In this document: positions 12,538-20,600 of the stretch, piece by piece
Position numbering within the stretch: position 1 is the first letter of the stretch
Layout of the letters: each line of letters begins with the position of its first letter
Assembly: GCF_004342445.1 (NCBI RefSeq)
Contig: NZ_SLWW01000013.1
Location: forward strand, 1-64,000
Direction of reading: 5' to 3'
Source: Rhodovulum euryhalinum
GTDB lineage: Bacteria; Pseudomonadota; Alphaproteobacteria; Rhodobacterales; Rhodobacteraceae
DNA length: 64,000 nt
Translations under genes and position numbers: made by a program
Notes under the pieces: model-generated
The model's input: the letters and a program-made list of their open reading frames with translations, nothing else
What the model was told of the DNA's origin: nothing
The model's database searches: none

Positions 12538-13575
12538 ATGACCCCCATCCGGATCAACCTTGCGCTTCAGGGCGGCGGCGCGCATGGCGCCTTTACCTGG
12601 GGCGTGCTCGACCGGCTGCTTGACGAGCCGTGGATCGAGATCGCCGGGATCTCGGGCACCTCGGCGGGCGCGCTGAACGGCGCCGCACTCAAGGCCGGGC
12701 TGGTGGCGGGCGGGACCGAGGGGGCGCGCGCGGCCCTTGACCGGCTCTGGGCGCAGGTGGGCGCGGTGGGCGATCTGCGGCTGACGCACTGGATGGCGGC
12801 CTTCACCCCCGGGGCGGGGACGGTGGCGCGGATGCTGGAGGCCGCGCTGCCCTGGTCGCTGACCGATGCGGCGACCCGGATGGTCAGCCCCTATGCCTAC
12901 GGCCCCTTCTACCGCAACCCGCTCGAGCGCGTGGTCGAGGGGTTCGACTACGACCGGGTCTGCGCCTGTGACCCGCCCGCGCTGTTCGTCGGCGCGACCA
13001 ATGTCCGGACCGGCAAGGTGAGGATCTTCGAGGGACGCGCGATCACCACCGAGGCAATCCTCGCCTCGGCCTGCCTGCCCACCCTGTTCCAGGCGGTCGA
13101 GGTCACCGATCCCGACACCGGCGAGACCGAGGCCTACTGGGATGGCGGCTTCACCGGCAACCCCGCGCTGTTTCCGCTGTTCGCCGATGATCTGCCCGAG
13201 GATATCGTCGTGGTCTCGATCAACCCGCTGGAACGTGCCGAGGTGCCGGTCACGGGACAGGAGATCCAGAACCGGATCAACGAGATCAGCTTCAACGCCT
13301 CGATGCTGCGCGAGTTGCGGTCGATCCAGATGGTGAAGGATCTGATCGCCGCGGGGCGGCTGGAACGCGGCACGATGAAGGATCTGCGCGTGCACATGAT
13401 CGCCGATGACGCGCTGATGCGGCAGTTGAACGTCGCGACCAAGCTGGTGCCGAACCCGGTGGTGCTGGACGAGTTGAAACGCGCGGGGCGCGCGGCGGCC
13501 GCGCGGTTCCTGGTCGAGGCCGCGCCGCAACTGGGCCGCGCGGCGACGGTCGATCTGCACAGGCTTTGCGACTAG
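12538..13575 (+). CDS. Patatin-like phospholipase
   Basis: 345-residue serine acyl hydrolase of the patatin family. The oxyanion motif GGGAHG is at 12-17, the nucleophile elbow GTSAG at 40-44 (Ser42) and the second dyad residue in DGGF (Asp about 202). There is no signal peptide, so it should be cytoplasmic. ATG 12538 is preferred because AGGAG ends nine bases before it; the GTG at 12532 would be too close. Placement behind bdhA suggests a shared transcript and perhaps a role with lipid or storage-granule turnover, which is inference. Confidence 0.9.
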   Translation: MTPIRINLALQGGGAHGAFTWGVLDRLLDEPWIEIAGISGTSAGALNGAALKAGLVAGGTEGARAALDRLWAQVGAVGDLRLTHWMAAFTPGAGTVARMLEAALPWSLTDAATRMVSPYAYGPFYRNPLERVVEGFDYDRVCACDPPALFVGATNVRTGKVRIFEGRAITTEAILASACLPTLFQAVEVTDPDTGETEAYWDGGFTGNPALFPLFADDLPEDIVVVSINPLERAEVPVTGQEIQNRINEISFNASMLRELRSIQMVKDLIAAGRLERGTMKDLRVHMIADDALMRQLNVATKLVPNPVVLDELKRAGRAAAARFLVEAAPQLGRAATVDLHRLCD

Positions 13576-13660
13576 CAACCGGGCGTGCGCCCGGTCGATG
13601 CGCCGGAATGACAGTCTGGGGGATGACCGGTTTCGCCCTGGCTGGCGCCCGGGCGACCCG

Positions 13661-13711
13661 CGCGGGGGGCGCTGCCCCCCGCGACCCCCGGAGTATTTCC
13701 GCCAAGAAGAA
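13661..13711 (+). repeat. Interspersed element, copy 1 (hairpin plus core)
   Basis: Hairpin CGCGGGGGGC, loop GCT, GCCCCCCGCG (13661-13683), then ACCCCCG, then the 21-base core GAGTATTT-CC-GCCAAGAAGAA (13691-13711). The same core recurs at 27644, 30583 and 53025. This copy lies between the convergent ends of the patatin and LysE genes. Another short hairpin (ACCGGGCG / CGCCCGGT) sits at 13578-13595. Confidence 0.8.
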
Positions 13712-13786
13712 GGGCGAACCGGTCTGCTTTTCGCCGACGGTCTCCCCTTTGCGGGGTCCATCGGGCGAGGGAGCCGGGCCGCCGGG

Positions 13787-14395
13787 TCAAAGCGACAGGA
13801 CAAGGCCCGCCGCGATCGTCCACATCACGACGCCGATCCCGAGATCGAGCACGCGCCAGGCGCGCGGGCTTGCCATCACCGGGGCCAGCAGGCGCGCGCC
13901 GTAGCCGAGGGCGAAGAAGAAGACGAAGGAGGCCGCGACCGCGCCCAATCCGAAGGCCATCCGGTCCGCGCCCGGGGCGAACCGCATCGAGACTGCGCCG
14001 ATCAGCGCCAGCGTGTCGAGATAGACATGCGGGTTGAGCCAGGTTATCGCCGCGGCCGTGCCCAGCACCGCCCAGACCGATCCGCCCCGGCCATCGGCGG
14101 CCAGGGCGTGCCCGCCGCGCAGGGCGGCGCGGATCCGCAGCGCGCCGTAGGCCAGCAGGAAGGCCGCGCCCCCCAGCGTCAGGGCGGTGGGCAGCCATGG
14201 CGCGGCCCGGGCGAGCGTGCCGAACCCTGCCACCCCGGCCGCGATCAGCGCCGCGTCCGAGAGCGCGCAGAACAGGCAGAGCGCAAAGACATGGCGTTGC
14301 ATCAGCCCCTGGCGCAGCACGAAGGCATTCTGTGCGCCGATCGCGAGGATCAGCGACAGCGAGGTGGCAAAGCCGGTCAGTGCCGGGCCGGTCAA
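13787..14395 (-). CDS. LysE/ArgO-family amino-acid exporter
   Basis: 202-residue inner-membrane protein of the LysE superfamily with about six hydrophobic segments. LAIGAQNAFVLRQGLMQRHV near the N-terminus matches the GPQNAF motif of ArgO, an L-arginine/basic amino acid exporter. I chose TTG 14395 because it puts that motif at the family's usual distance from the start. An ATG at 14437 is also in frame but would overlap the upstream DUF502 gene by 32 bases. Substrate is uncertain. It likely shares a transcript with the DUF502 gene. Confidence 0.85.
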   Translation of the reverse strand: MTGPALTGFATSLSLILAIGAQNAFVLRQGLMQRHVFALCLFCALSDAALIAAGVAGFGTLARAAPWLPTALTLGGAAFLLAYGALRIRAALRGGHALAADGRGGSVWAVLGTAAAITWLNPHVYLDTLALIGAVSMRFAPGADRMAFGLGAVAASFVFFFALGYGARLLAPVMASPRAWRVLDLGIGVVMWTIAAGLVLSL

Positions 14396-14405
14396 GCGCG
14401 CGGTC

Positions 14406-15146
14406 TCAGGCGCCGATCTTTTCGCGCAGCGCGACATCCGGCAGCGGGCCGGGCGCGGGGATGGCCCGTTCGTCGGGCGAGACGAGACCGGCCGAGATGA
14501 TCAGCTTGGCCGCTTCCTCGACCGTCATCTCGAGTTCGATCACGTCGCTTTGCGGCACGAACAGCAGGAAACCCGAGGTCGGGTTGGGCGTGGTCGGCAG
14601 GAAGACCGACAGCATCTGTTCGTCGCGGGGGATGCGGCGGTTCACCTCGCCCTTGGTCCGGGTCGAGACGAAGGCGATCGCCCAGACCCCCTTGCGCGGG
14701 TATTCCACGAGGCAGGCGCGGTCAAAGCTGGTCCCGGACTGGGCGAAGACCGTCTCGGCGATCTGCTTGAGCCCGTTGTAGATCGAGCGGACCACCGGCA
14801 TGCGGCCCACCAGGCGTTCGCCCCACGCGATGAAAGAGCGCCCGATCAGGCCCTTGGCCAGCCAGCCCACGACCAGGGTGAACAGCAGGAAGAAGATGAC
14901 GCCGAGACCGCGGATGTCGATGCCGATATACTGCTCGGGCTGGAACTTGCTGGGCACCAGCGGCAGCACGAAGCCGTCGATCCAGCCGGTGACGGTCCAG
15001 ATCAGCCAGACGGTAAGGCCGACCGGCGCGATGACCACGAGGCCGGCGAGGAAGTTGTTCCGGATCCGCGCGAGAAGCGAGCGTCCGATATGGCGCGGAT
15101 GGCCCTCGGACGGCTCGGACTGGTGGTGGTCGTGCTTCTCGAACAT
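14406..15146 (-). CDS. DUF502-family membrane protein
   Basis: 246 residues, with two strong membrane segments at about 33-55 and 78-100 and a conserved soluble C-terminal half. Family hallmarks visible are RMPVVRSIYNGLKQIAETV and VEYPRKGVWAIAFVS. DUF502 proteins are widespread in proteobacteria and function is not established. The N-terminus is polar and His-rich. It lies directly upstream of the LysE-type exporter. Confidence 0.85.
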   Translation of the reverse strand: MFEKHDHHQSEPSEGHPRHIGRSLLARIRNNFLAGLVVIAPVGLTVWLIWTVTGWIDGFVLPLVPSKFQPEQYIGIDIRGLGVIFFLLFTLVVGWLAKGLIGRSFIAWGERLVGRMPVVRSIYNGLKQIAETVFAQSGTSFDRACLVEYPRKGVWAIAFVSTRTKGEVNRRIPRDEQMLSVFLPTTPNPTSGFLLFVPQSDVIELEMTVEEAAKLIISAGLVSPDERAIPAPGPLPDVALREKIGA

Positions 15147-15673
15147 TCCCGTCTTTTCCTGACCCGTCGTCCCCTGGTCGGACCAAAGCTAGGCGCGGCC
15201 CGGCGCCTCTACAATAGCCGTCCCCGGTGCAGTCGCCGATTCCCGCGTTCCCGGGCGGGTTTCGCGGCAGGGCAGCGTCCGGACTGCCCGGTTTGACGGC
15301 ACGGGGCCCGTCCGGCACAGGCATGGGCCGGATACGCGCGGTTCGACGAGATGAAGGCCCTCACCCCGCCAGATTGACGATCCGCGGTGATGCGACTCGC
15401 GGTGGACCGGGCAAGGCCGCCGCGGCGGGGGCGGTGCCCATGACCGCCACCTGTCGCACCACGCCGGGGACAATGCTTGGCCTTGATGCCCTCCAATTCG
15501 GGTGTTTCGGCCTCGATACGGGGCAGGGGGCTTGTGCCGGGGCGGAAAACGGGCTATTCGCGCGCCACTTCACAGGCGGGGTTGGGCCGGTCGGGGAGAC
15601 ATCCCGTCCCGGTCCGCCGGTTGGGCAACATGCCCTTTGCCCCCGCCGAGGCGCAAACCGGAAAGGACACGAC
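15147..15673. other. Intergenic region upstream of rpsB
   Basis: 527 bases between the divergent DUF502 and rpsB starts. I see no credible gene: open frames here are short shadows without ribosome binding sites. It must hold the promoters of both directions, but no clean -35/-10 pair stands out. A GC hairpin near 15585-15615 in the rpsB leader could be regulatory. Confidence 0.5.
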
Positions 15674-16444
15674 ATGGCGCTCCCCGATTTCTCGATGCGT
15701 CAGCTTCTGGAAGCTGGCGTTCACTTCGGTCACCAGACCCAGCGGTGGAATCCCCGCATGGGCGAATACATCTATGGCGACCGCAACGGTATCCACATCA
15801 TCGACCTGACGCAGACGGTCCCGATGCTGGACGCCGCGCTGAACGTGATCCGCGAGACCGTTGCCAAGAACGGCCGCATCCTCTTCGTCGGCACCAAGCG
15901 GCAGGCGCAGAAGCCGATCGCCGATGCCGCCGAGCGTTGCGCGCAGTACTACATGAACCACCGCTGGCTGGGCGGCACGCTGACCAACTGGAAGACCGTT
16001 TCCCAGTCGATCAAGCGGCTGAACGAGATCGACGAGCGGATGGCCAACGGCGCCGAAGGCCTGACCAAGAAGGAACGGCTGGGCATGGAGCGTGAGCAGG
16101 CCAAGCTGCAGGCCTCGCTTGGCGGTATCCGCGAGATGGGCGGCCTGCCGGACCTGCTGTTCATCATCGACGTGGGCAAGGAAGATCTCGCCATCCTCGA
16201 GGCCCGCAAGCTGGGCATCCCGGTCGTGGCAGTGGTCGACACCAACTGCTCGCCCGCGGGGGTGGATTATGTGATTCCGGGCAATGACGACGCGGCGCGC
16301 GCGATCCAGCTGTATTGCGACCTTGCGGCCCGCGCGGCCCTGGACGGAATGAGCGCCCAGATGGATGCCGCCGGCGTCGATATCGGCGCGCTGGAAGAGG
16401 CGCCGGTCGAAGAGCTTGTGGCCGAGGAACCGGCCGAGGCCTGA
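15674..16444 (+). CDS. rpsB: 30S ribosomal protein S2
   Basis: 256-residue S2, a small-subunit protein bound at the body-head junction. The start [20 protein letters not shown] and the segments [12 protein letters not shown] and [13 protein letters not shown] are diagnostic. GAAAGGA lies six bases before ATG 15674. The acidic C-terminal tail ([16 protein letters not shown]) is typical of alphaproteobacteria. It is followed by tsf after 110 bases, the usual pair. Confidence 0.98.
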   Translation: MALPDFSMRQLLEAGVHFGHQTQRWNPRMGEYIYGDRNGIHIIDLTQTVPMLDAALNVIRETVAKNGRILFVGTKRQAQKPIADAAERCAQYYMNHRWLGGTLTNWKTVSQSIKRLNEIDERMANGAEGLTKKERLGMEREQAKLQASLGGIREMGGLPDLLFIIDVGKEDLAILEARKLGIPVVAVVDTNCSPAGVDYVIPGNDDAARAIQLYCDLAARAALDGMSAQMDAAGVDIGALEEAPVEELVAEEPAEA

Positions 16445-16459
16445 TCCCCGCGGATCGCA

Positions 16460-16522
16460 GGTCCGGCCCCCCGGACCCGATGTCACGGGATTGATACCGG
16501 GCGCGGATATCGCCGCGCCCGG
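16460..16522 (+). promoter_or_regulatory. Two hairpins between rpsB and tsf
   Basis: GGTCCGG / CCGGACC (16460-16477) and CCGGGCGCGG, loop ATATCG, CCGCGCCCGG (16497-16522). The second, a perfect 10-bp stem followed by AACTTCATT, may act as a partial terminator or RNA-processing site that sets the rpsB:tsf ratio. Confidence 0.5.
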
Positions 16523-16554
16523 AACTTCATTCGATAATCGAGGAGAGCCGAGCC

Positions 16555-17430
16555 ATGGCAATCACGGCTAGCATGGTGAAAGACCTGCGCGACAGGACCG
16601 GCGCGGGCATGATGGACGCCAAGAAGGCGCTGACCGAGACGAACGGCGACATGGACGCCGCCATCGACTGGCTGCGCACCAAGGGGCTGGCGAAGGCTGC
16701 CAAGAAGTCGGGCCGCACCGCCGCCGAGGGCCTGGTAGCCGTCGCGGTCGAGGGCGGCACGGGCGTCGCCGTCGAGGTGAACTCTGAAACCGATTTCGTC
16801 GCCAAGAACGCAGACTTCCAGGAGATGGTCGGCGGGATCGTCGCCGCAGCGATGGGCGCGGCCGATATCGAGGCGCTGAACGCGGCCGATCTGGGCGGCA
16901 AGAGCGTGGCCGACACGATCACCGACAAGATCGCGACGATCGGCGAGAATATGACGCTGCGCCGGATGGCCCGGATCGAGGGCGAGACTGTCGTCAGCTA
17001 CATCCATAACGCCGCCACCTCGGGGATGGGCAAGATCGGCGTGCTGGTGGCGATGACCGGCGGCGACGAGGCGTTCGGCAAGCAGGTCGCGATGCACGTG
17101 GCCGCGGCGAACCCCGCCTCGCTGGGGGCCGACGATCTTGACCCCGCCGTGGTCGAGAAGGAACGTCAGGTCCAGATCGAGATTGCCCGCGAAAGCGGCA
17201 AGCCCGAAGCGGTGATCGAAAAGATGATCGAGGGCCGGATGAAGAAGTTCCTGTCCGAGGTGACGCTGCTCGGCCAGGCCTTCGTGCTGAACCCCGACAT
17301 CACCGTCGAGGCCGCCGCGAAAGAGGCGGGCGCCACGATCACCGGCTTTGTCCGGCTCGAGGTGGGCGAAGGCATCGAGAAGGAAGAGGAGGATTTCGCC
17401 GCCGAGGTCGCCAAGGCGGCACGGGGCTGA
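16555..17430 (+). CDS. tsf: Elongation factor Ts
   Basis: 291-residue nucleotide exchange factor for EF-Tu. The N-terminal UBA-like domain ([19 protein letters not shown]) and the EF-Tu contact motif [12 protein letters not shown] are clear. GGAGAG lies about nine bases before ATG 16555. Length is normal for the family. It is the second gene of the rpsB-tsf unit. Confidence 0.98.
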   Translation: MAITASMVKDLRDRTGAGMMDAKKALTETNGDMDAAIDWLRTKGLAKAAKKSGRTAAEGLVAVAVEGGTGVAVEVNSETDFVAKNADFQEMVGGIVAAAMGAADIEALNAADLGGKSVADTITDKIATIGENMTLRRMARIEGETVVSYIHNAATSGMGKIGVLVAMTGGDEAFGKQVAMHVAAANPASLGADDLDPAVVEKERQVQIEIARESGKPEAVIEKMIEGRMKKFLSEVTLLGQAFVLNPDITVEAAAKEAGATITGFVRLEVGEGIEKEEEDFAAEVAKAARG

Positions 17431-17894
17431 TCCGTCGGCCGGCCGTACCGGCCGGCGCGCGACATCTGCCGGGGGCGGTTCGGGCAGGGGCCCGGGCCGC
17501 CCTTCGGCATTGACGCACCATGATCTTGCGGATGCACAACGGACCCTGCGCAGCTGCGGCGGCACGCTGTGCCCGACACAAAAAGAGGCGGTGCGACCAC
17601 CCCTTGGCCGCACCGCCCCTAACTTCCCACGTCCCCCCAGAAGAGGTCAAACCGCGCGAAGTGGTTCGCACGGCCCGACCGACTATAGGCCGATCCGTAC
17701 GAGTCCCGGCGATCCGGGGAACGGCCTCGCCAACGAAATTCCGTGGTCGCGACCGTCCGTCAGTTCCCTGGCCCAAGGCCACCACTCACGGAACAAGCGG
17801 AATATTGCCGATTTACGCTTGGTCAGGAAAGTAGGGGAATCCTTACTCGAACCGCGCGGGCCGACACCATCAGTCAGCTGGCGAATCGGCAGTG
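17431..17894. other. Intergenic region between tsf and the LuxR gene, with hairpins
   Basis: 464 bases between convergent genes with no convincing protein gene. It holds a stem CGGCCGG / CCGGCCG (17436-17454) just after tsf without a T-tract, and a true leftward terminator at 17580-17617. On the minus strand a -10-like TATAGT (17687-17682) lies upstream of that terminator but lacks a matching -35. A short leftward RNA is possible but weakly supported. Confidence 0.5.
17580..17617 (-). terminator. Rho-independent terminator, leftward
   Basis: Read on the minus strand: GGCGGTGCG, 13-nt loop region with an inner CCA/TGG pairing, CGCACCGCC, then TCTTTTT. It lies almost 280 bases beyond the LuxR gene stop. 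It therefore ends either a long 3' untranslated region or a separate small transcript. Confidence 0.75.
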
Positions 17895-18647
17895 TCAGCC
17901 GCTGGCGCTGAAGATCTGGTTCTGGAACCACGCCTTGAGCACGGCCTGGGCGGTGGTTTCGACATCCAGGGTCTCGCGGGCGAGGCGCAGGTGCTTTTCC
18001 ACCGTGGCCGGTGTCACGCCGAGGATCGTCGCGATGTCCTGCGCGGTCTTGCCATCGCCCACCCATTCCAGAACCTCGCGCTGGCGCGGAGTCAGCGGCG
18101 GGCGGGTCGAGTGATAGGGCAGGTTCTGCACCTTCAGGTGCATGACTTCGTTCATCAGCAGGATCTCGGTCCCGTGCTGCGCCCACACGCTGTCCACCTC
18201 GTCTTGGCTGACCCCGGCGCGGGCCACCAGCCCGATCGCCCCCCGCGAGCGCACGGAAATGTCACGGAAAGCAATGGTATAACCCGCGAACAAGCCCATC
18301 GAGCGGTTGTATTCCAAGACCCGTTCCTCGGCCGGGGTCAATTCGCCCCGGGCGTGGCGTTCGGAAAGTTCGCGCCAGCTGCACACGCCCTCGTTCTGGT
18401 TCGCCCAGCGCACCATCGGCGCGTCGCGGTACATTTCCTTGTCGACAAAGGTTCGGATGTATTCCGGGCAAAGGTTCGACAGGACGAACAGATCGTCCCG
18501 ATCCCCCAGGGAATTGGCCGAGCGGAAGCGAGTGAAACCGTAGATCAGCCGGTCGAAGCCGTATTCGGCCATCCGTTTCGTGTGATACGACCAGAGCTGT
18601 TCAACGCTCTGCGCCGCGACGATGGTCCGAAGATGGTCGAACGGCAT
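17895..18647 (-). CDS. LuxR-family regulator with autoinducer-binding-type domain
   Basis: 250 residues. The N-terminal sensor domain (about 20-165) resembles autoinducer-binding domains, with the MYRDAPMVRWANQNEGVCSW stretch in the ligand-pocket region. The C-terminal GerE-type helix-turn-helix is at about 180-245 (LTPRQREVLEWVGDGKTAQD, then VEKHLRLARETL). No luxI synthase gene is in the window, so it is a solo or a partner of a distant synthase. GGAGG lies four to five bases before ATG 18647. A perfect 18-bp palindrome lies about 90 bases upstream. Ligand and targets are unknown. Confidence 0.88.
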   Translation of the reverse strand: MPFDHLRTIVAAQSVEQLWSYHTKRMAEYGFDRLIYGFTRFRSANSLGDRDDLFVLSNLCPEYIRTFVDKEMYRDAPMVRWANQNEGVCSWRELSERHARGELTPAEERVLEYNRSMGLFAGYTIAFRDISVRSRGAIGLVARAGVSQDEVDSVWAQHGTEILLMNEVMHLKVQNLPYHSTRPPLTPRQREVLEWVGDGKTAQDIATILGVTPATVEKHLRLARETLDVETTAQAVLKAWFQNQIFSASG

Positions 18648-18734
18648 GGCGCCTCCATGGCTCGGGGTGGCCGCTTGCGCGGTACAGCCGCGGCATCGGC
18701 GCGGTTCCCCAAATCAATGGAAATGTTTACGCCA

Positions 18735-18752
18735 CGACATGCCCTCATGTCG
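18735..18752. promoter_or_regulatory. 18-bp palindrome, possible LuxR-type operator
   Basis: CGACATG-CCCT-CATGTCG, a perfect 7-bp inverted repeat with 4-base spacer, close in size to lux boxes. It sits 88 bases before the LuxR start codon and 53 bases before a rightward ATG at 18805. Autoregulation is a reasonable inference, not shown. Confidence 0.45.
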
Positions 18753-18804
18753 AGGGGATGTGCCATTCCGGGCCGTGGGGCGTGCCGTGATCAAGGCCGG
18801 TGCC

Positions 18805-18984
18805 ATGGACGCGCAGGATGTCATCGCAGGCTGCGTGCGGGTTCTCAGAAATGACACGCAGGCCGTTGCCCTGATGCGTTTTTTCGGATTTCTTCCGGCA
18901 ATGCTGGCCGGGCGTGCCGCAGGGCCAGGTTCGTCCGATCCGAGACGCCGGCACCGGCTGGCTTTCATATCAGTATTTACATAA
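18805..18984 (+). CDS. Possible 59-residue protein, weak support
   Basis: An open frame starting with ATG 18805, preceded by AAGG eight bases upstream. The product has a hydrophobic middle (VALMRFFGFLPAMLAG) and a basic tail. It is considered only because it begins just past the 18-bp palindrome, divergent from the LuxR gene, where a LuxR target is often found. It resembles nothing I know and could be chance. Confidence 0.25.
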   Translation: MDAQDVIAGCVRVLRNDTQAVALMRFFGFLPAMLAGRAAGPGSSDPRRRHRLAFISVFT

Positions 18985-19021
18985 TACTGATTATCGGACG
19001 AATATATGTTCGCTGGCGAAC
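18969..19021. promoter_or_regulatory. AT-rich region with two inverted repeats
   Basis: ATCAGTATT-TACAT-AATACTGAT (18969-18991, perfect 9-bp arms) and GTTCGC-TG-GCGAAC (19008-19021). The region is far more AT-rich than its surroundings and lies 66-118 bases before the 62-residue ORF. A -10-like TAATAC overlaps the first repeat. These are likely operator sites; the regulator is unknown. Confidence 0.45.
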
Positions 19022-19086
19022 GTTAAGTGTCTGGAAAGCATGATCGCTTAGGATCGCCGCCGGTGCGCCAACGAAGGAGACCCGCC

Positions 19087-19275
19087 ATGGGGTCCATCTT
19101 GAACACTGCCCTTTCGGGCCCGGCATGCTGTGACGACTTAGGGACATGCCGTGCCGATCGCCGGTCTGACGCCGAAGAAATGGACGTGCTGCAACTTTCG
19201 CCCGTGGCCATCGTGCGGGCCGAGATGCTGGCCGCGGTCGACGAGTTGCTGGAAACCTTTCGTGTCCGCGGCTAG
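19087..19275 (+). CDS. Small protein of unknown function, 62 residues
   Basis: AAGGAGA ends six bases before ATG 19087, which is strong evidence of translation. The product begins MGSILNTALSGPACCDDLGT, has three cysteines at residues 14, 15 and 20, and ends in a predicted amphipathic helix (VRAEMLAAVDELLETFRVRG). There is no signal peptide or membrane segment. It is downstream of the AT-rich palindromic region and near the LuxR gene, so it may be a regulated target. I do not recognise a family. Confidence 0.5.
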   Translation: MGSILNTALSGPACCDDLGTCRADRRSDAEEMDVLQLSPVAIVRAEMLAAVDELLETFRVRG

Positions 19276-19349
19276 GCCCGGCTGACGCAAAGGCTGCGCC
19301 CCTGACCGTTCCCGTGCACGCGGTGTCGCACGGATGTCGCGTTCGTGCG

Positions 19350-20390
19350 TCAAGCCACCGGCAACATGACCGAAAAGGTGCTGCCTTGGCCTGGCGTGCT
19401 CTCGATGCGAAACCGGCCGCGATGGCGGTTCACGATATGCTTGACGATGGCAAGCCCAAGCCCCGTGCCGCCCATCTCGCGCGAGCGGTGGGAGTCGACC
19501 CGATAGAACCGTTCCGTCAATCGCGGGATGTGAACGGGATCAAAACCCTCGCCCCGGTCGATCACGTCGATCCGCACCCCGGGGCCGCGAAAGGCCAGTT
19601 CGCGTTCCGACGTGGTCAACACCACGCGCAGGCTGCCGCCGGTGCCGCCATATTTCAGGCCATTCTCTATAAGGTTGTGGAACACCTGGGTCAGCTGGTC
19701 CGAGTCGCCCAGCACATGCACCGCGATATCGGCCCCTTCGAGGGTCATCTCGACGCCCGACTCCGCGGCAAGCGGCCGCAGGGTCTGGACCGAGCTGCGC
19801 AGCAGCGCCGAGACGTCCACCCGCGCGTCGGGCCGCACCCGTTCTTCGGCCTCGACCCGGCTCAGCGACAGCAGATCGCTGACCAGCCGGCTCATCCGCT
19901 TGGCCTCGCGCCCCATGATCTCGAGAAAGCGCCCGCGGGCCGCCGCATCGTCGCGGGCGGGGCCCTGCAAGGTCTCGATGAAGCCCAGCAGCGCGGTCAG
20001 CGGAGTCTTCAATTCGTGGCTTACATTGGCAACGAAATCGCGGCGGATCTGGCCCATCTGCTCGCGCTCGGTAACGTCGGTGAAAACCACCACAACCCCT
20101 TGTCCCCCATCGGTTCCCAGCGGGCTGGCGACCACCTCGTAAGTGGCCTCGCGGGCCATGTCGGTCGTCAGATAGCGCACCCTGCGCGCCTGCCGCAGCC
20201 GCAGTGCCTCCTCGACGCAGTCGAGCAGCGCCGGCTGGCGCAAGACGGTGATGTAGTGCCGGCCGGTTCCGGCCGCGCCGAACATCGCCGAGGCGGGCGC
20301 GTTCATCGCGTTCACCCGCTCCTCGCGGTCGATGAGCACGACCGGCAGCGGCACGCCCGCGATGATCGAAGGCACGAGATTGACTGGCAT
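19350..20390 (-). CDS. PAS-domain sensor histidine kinase, PhoR-like, without membrane segments
   Basis: 346 residues. A PAS-type domain occupies about 8-105. HisKA follows with the phospho-acceptor His125 in VANVSHELKTPLTALLG. The HATPase domain has an N-box (HNLIENGLKYG), DRGEGFD and GGTGLGLAIVKHI. The kinase core is close to PhoR, the phosphate-limitation sensor, but no membrane helix is visible and no pst or phoB gene is adjacent. The phoR name is therefore withheld. ATG 20390 with GGAG upstream is the start; the earlier TTG in frame is unlikely. It is divergent from the 126-residue gene. Confidence 0.85.
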   Translation of the reverse strand: MPVNLVPSIIAGVPLPVVLIDREERVNAMNAPASAMFGAAGTGRHYITVLRQPALLDCVEEALRLRQARRVRYLTTDMAREATYEVVASPLGTDGGQGVVVVFTDVTEREQMGQIRRDFVANVSHELKTPLTALLGFIETLQGPARDDAAARGRFLEIMGREAKRMSRLVSDLLSLSRVEAEERVRPDARVDVSALLRSSVQTLRPLAAESGVEMTLEGADIAVHVLGDSDQLTQVFHNLIENGLKYGGTGGSLRVVLTTSERELAFRGPGVRIDVIDRGEGFDPVHIPRLTERFYRVDSHRSREMGGTGLGLAIVKHIVNRHRGRFRIESTPGQGSTFSVMLPVA

Positions 20391-20473
20391 CGACGGGGCG
20401 CTCCGGACGGGGACAAGTGGTCTTCCTATGCGAAATGGACCCAACGTCAATCAAGGTGCAATGTGATCGGGAT

Positions 20474-20502
20474 TTGCCTGTGCCCCGGATTCGCCATATA
20501 AA
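20474..20502 (+). promoter_or_regulatory. Sigma-70 type promoter
   Basis: TTGCCT (20474-20479), 17 bases, TATAAA (20497-20502). It points toward the 126-residue gene at 20601, with a predicted start near 20509 and a leader of about 90 bases that contains two related inverted repeats. Confidence 0.65.
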
Positions 20503-20503
20503 G

Positions 20504-20542
20504 TCAGGGAAACCTGTCTTTTAAGTCAGGTTGACAACCTGA
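20504..20542 (+). promoter_or_regulatory. Two related inverted repeats in the leader
   Basis: TCAGG-GAA-ACCTG near 20504-20516, followed by TCTTTT, and TCAGGTT-GAC-AACCTGA at 20526-20542 (perfect 7-bp arms). They share TCAGG...ACCTG ends. Either they are a tandem operator just past the transcription start, or they form RNA hairpins, the first with a short T-tract like a weak attenuator. Confidence 0.45.
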
Positions 20543-20600
20543 GATTGATTCGCGGCGTGACTTCGTACCGAGGCGCCGCCCAGCGGAGCGGCAAATAGAA

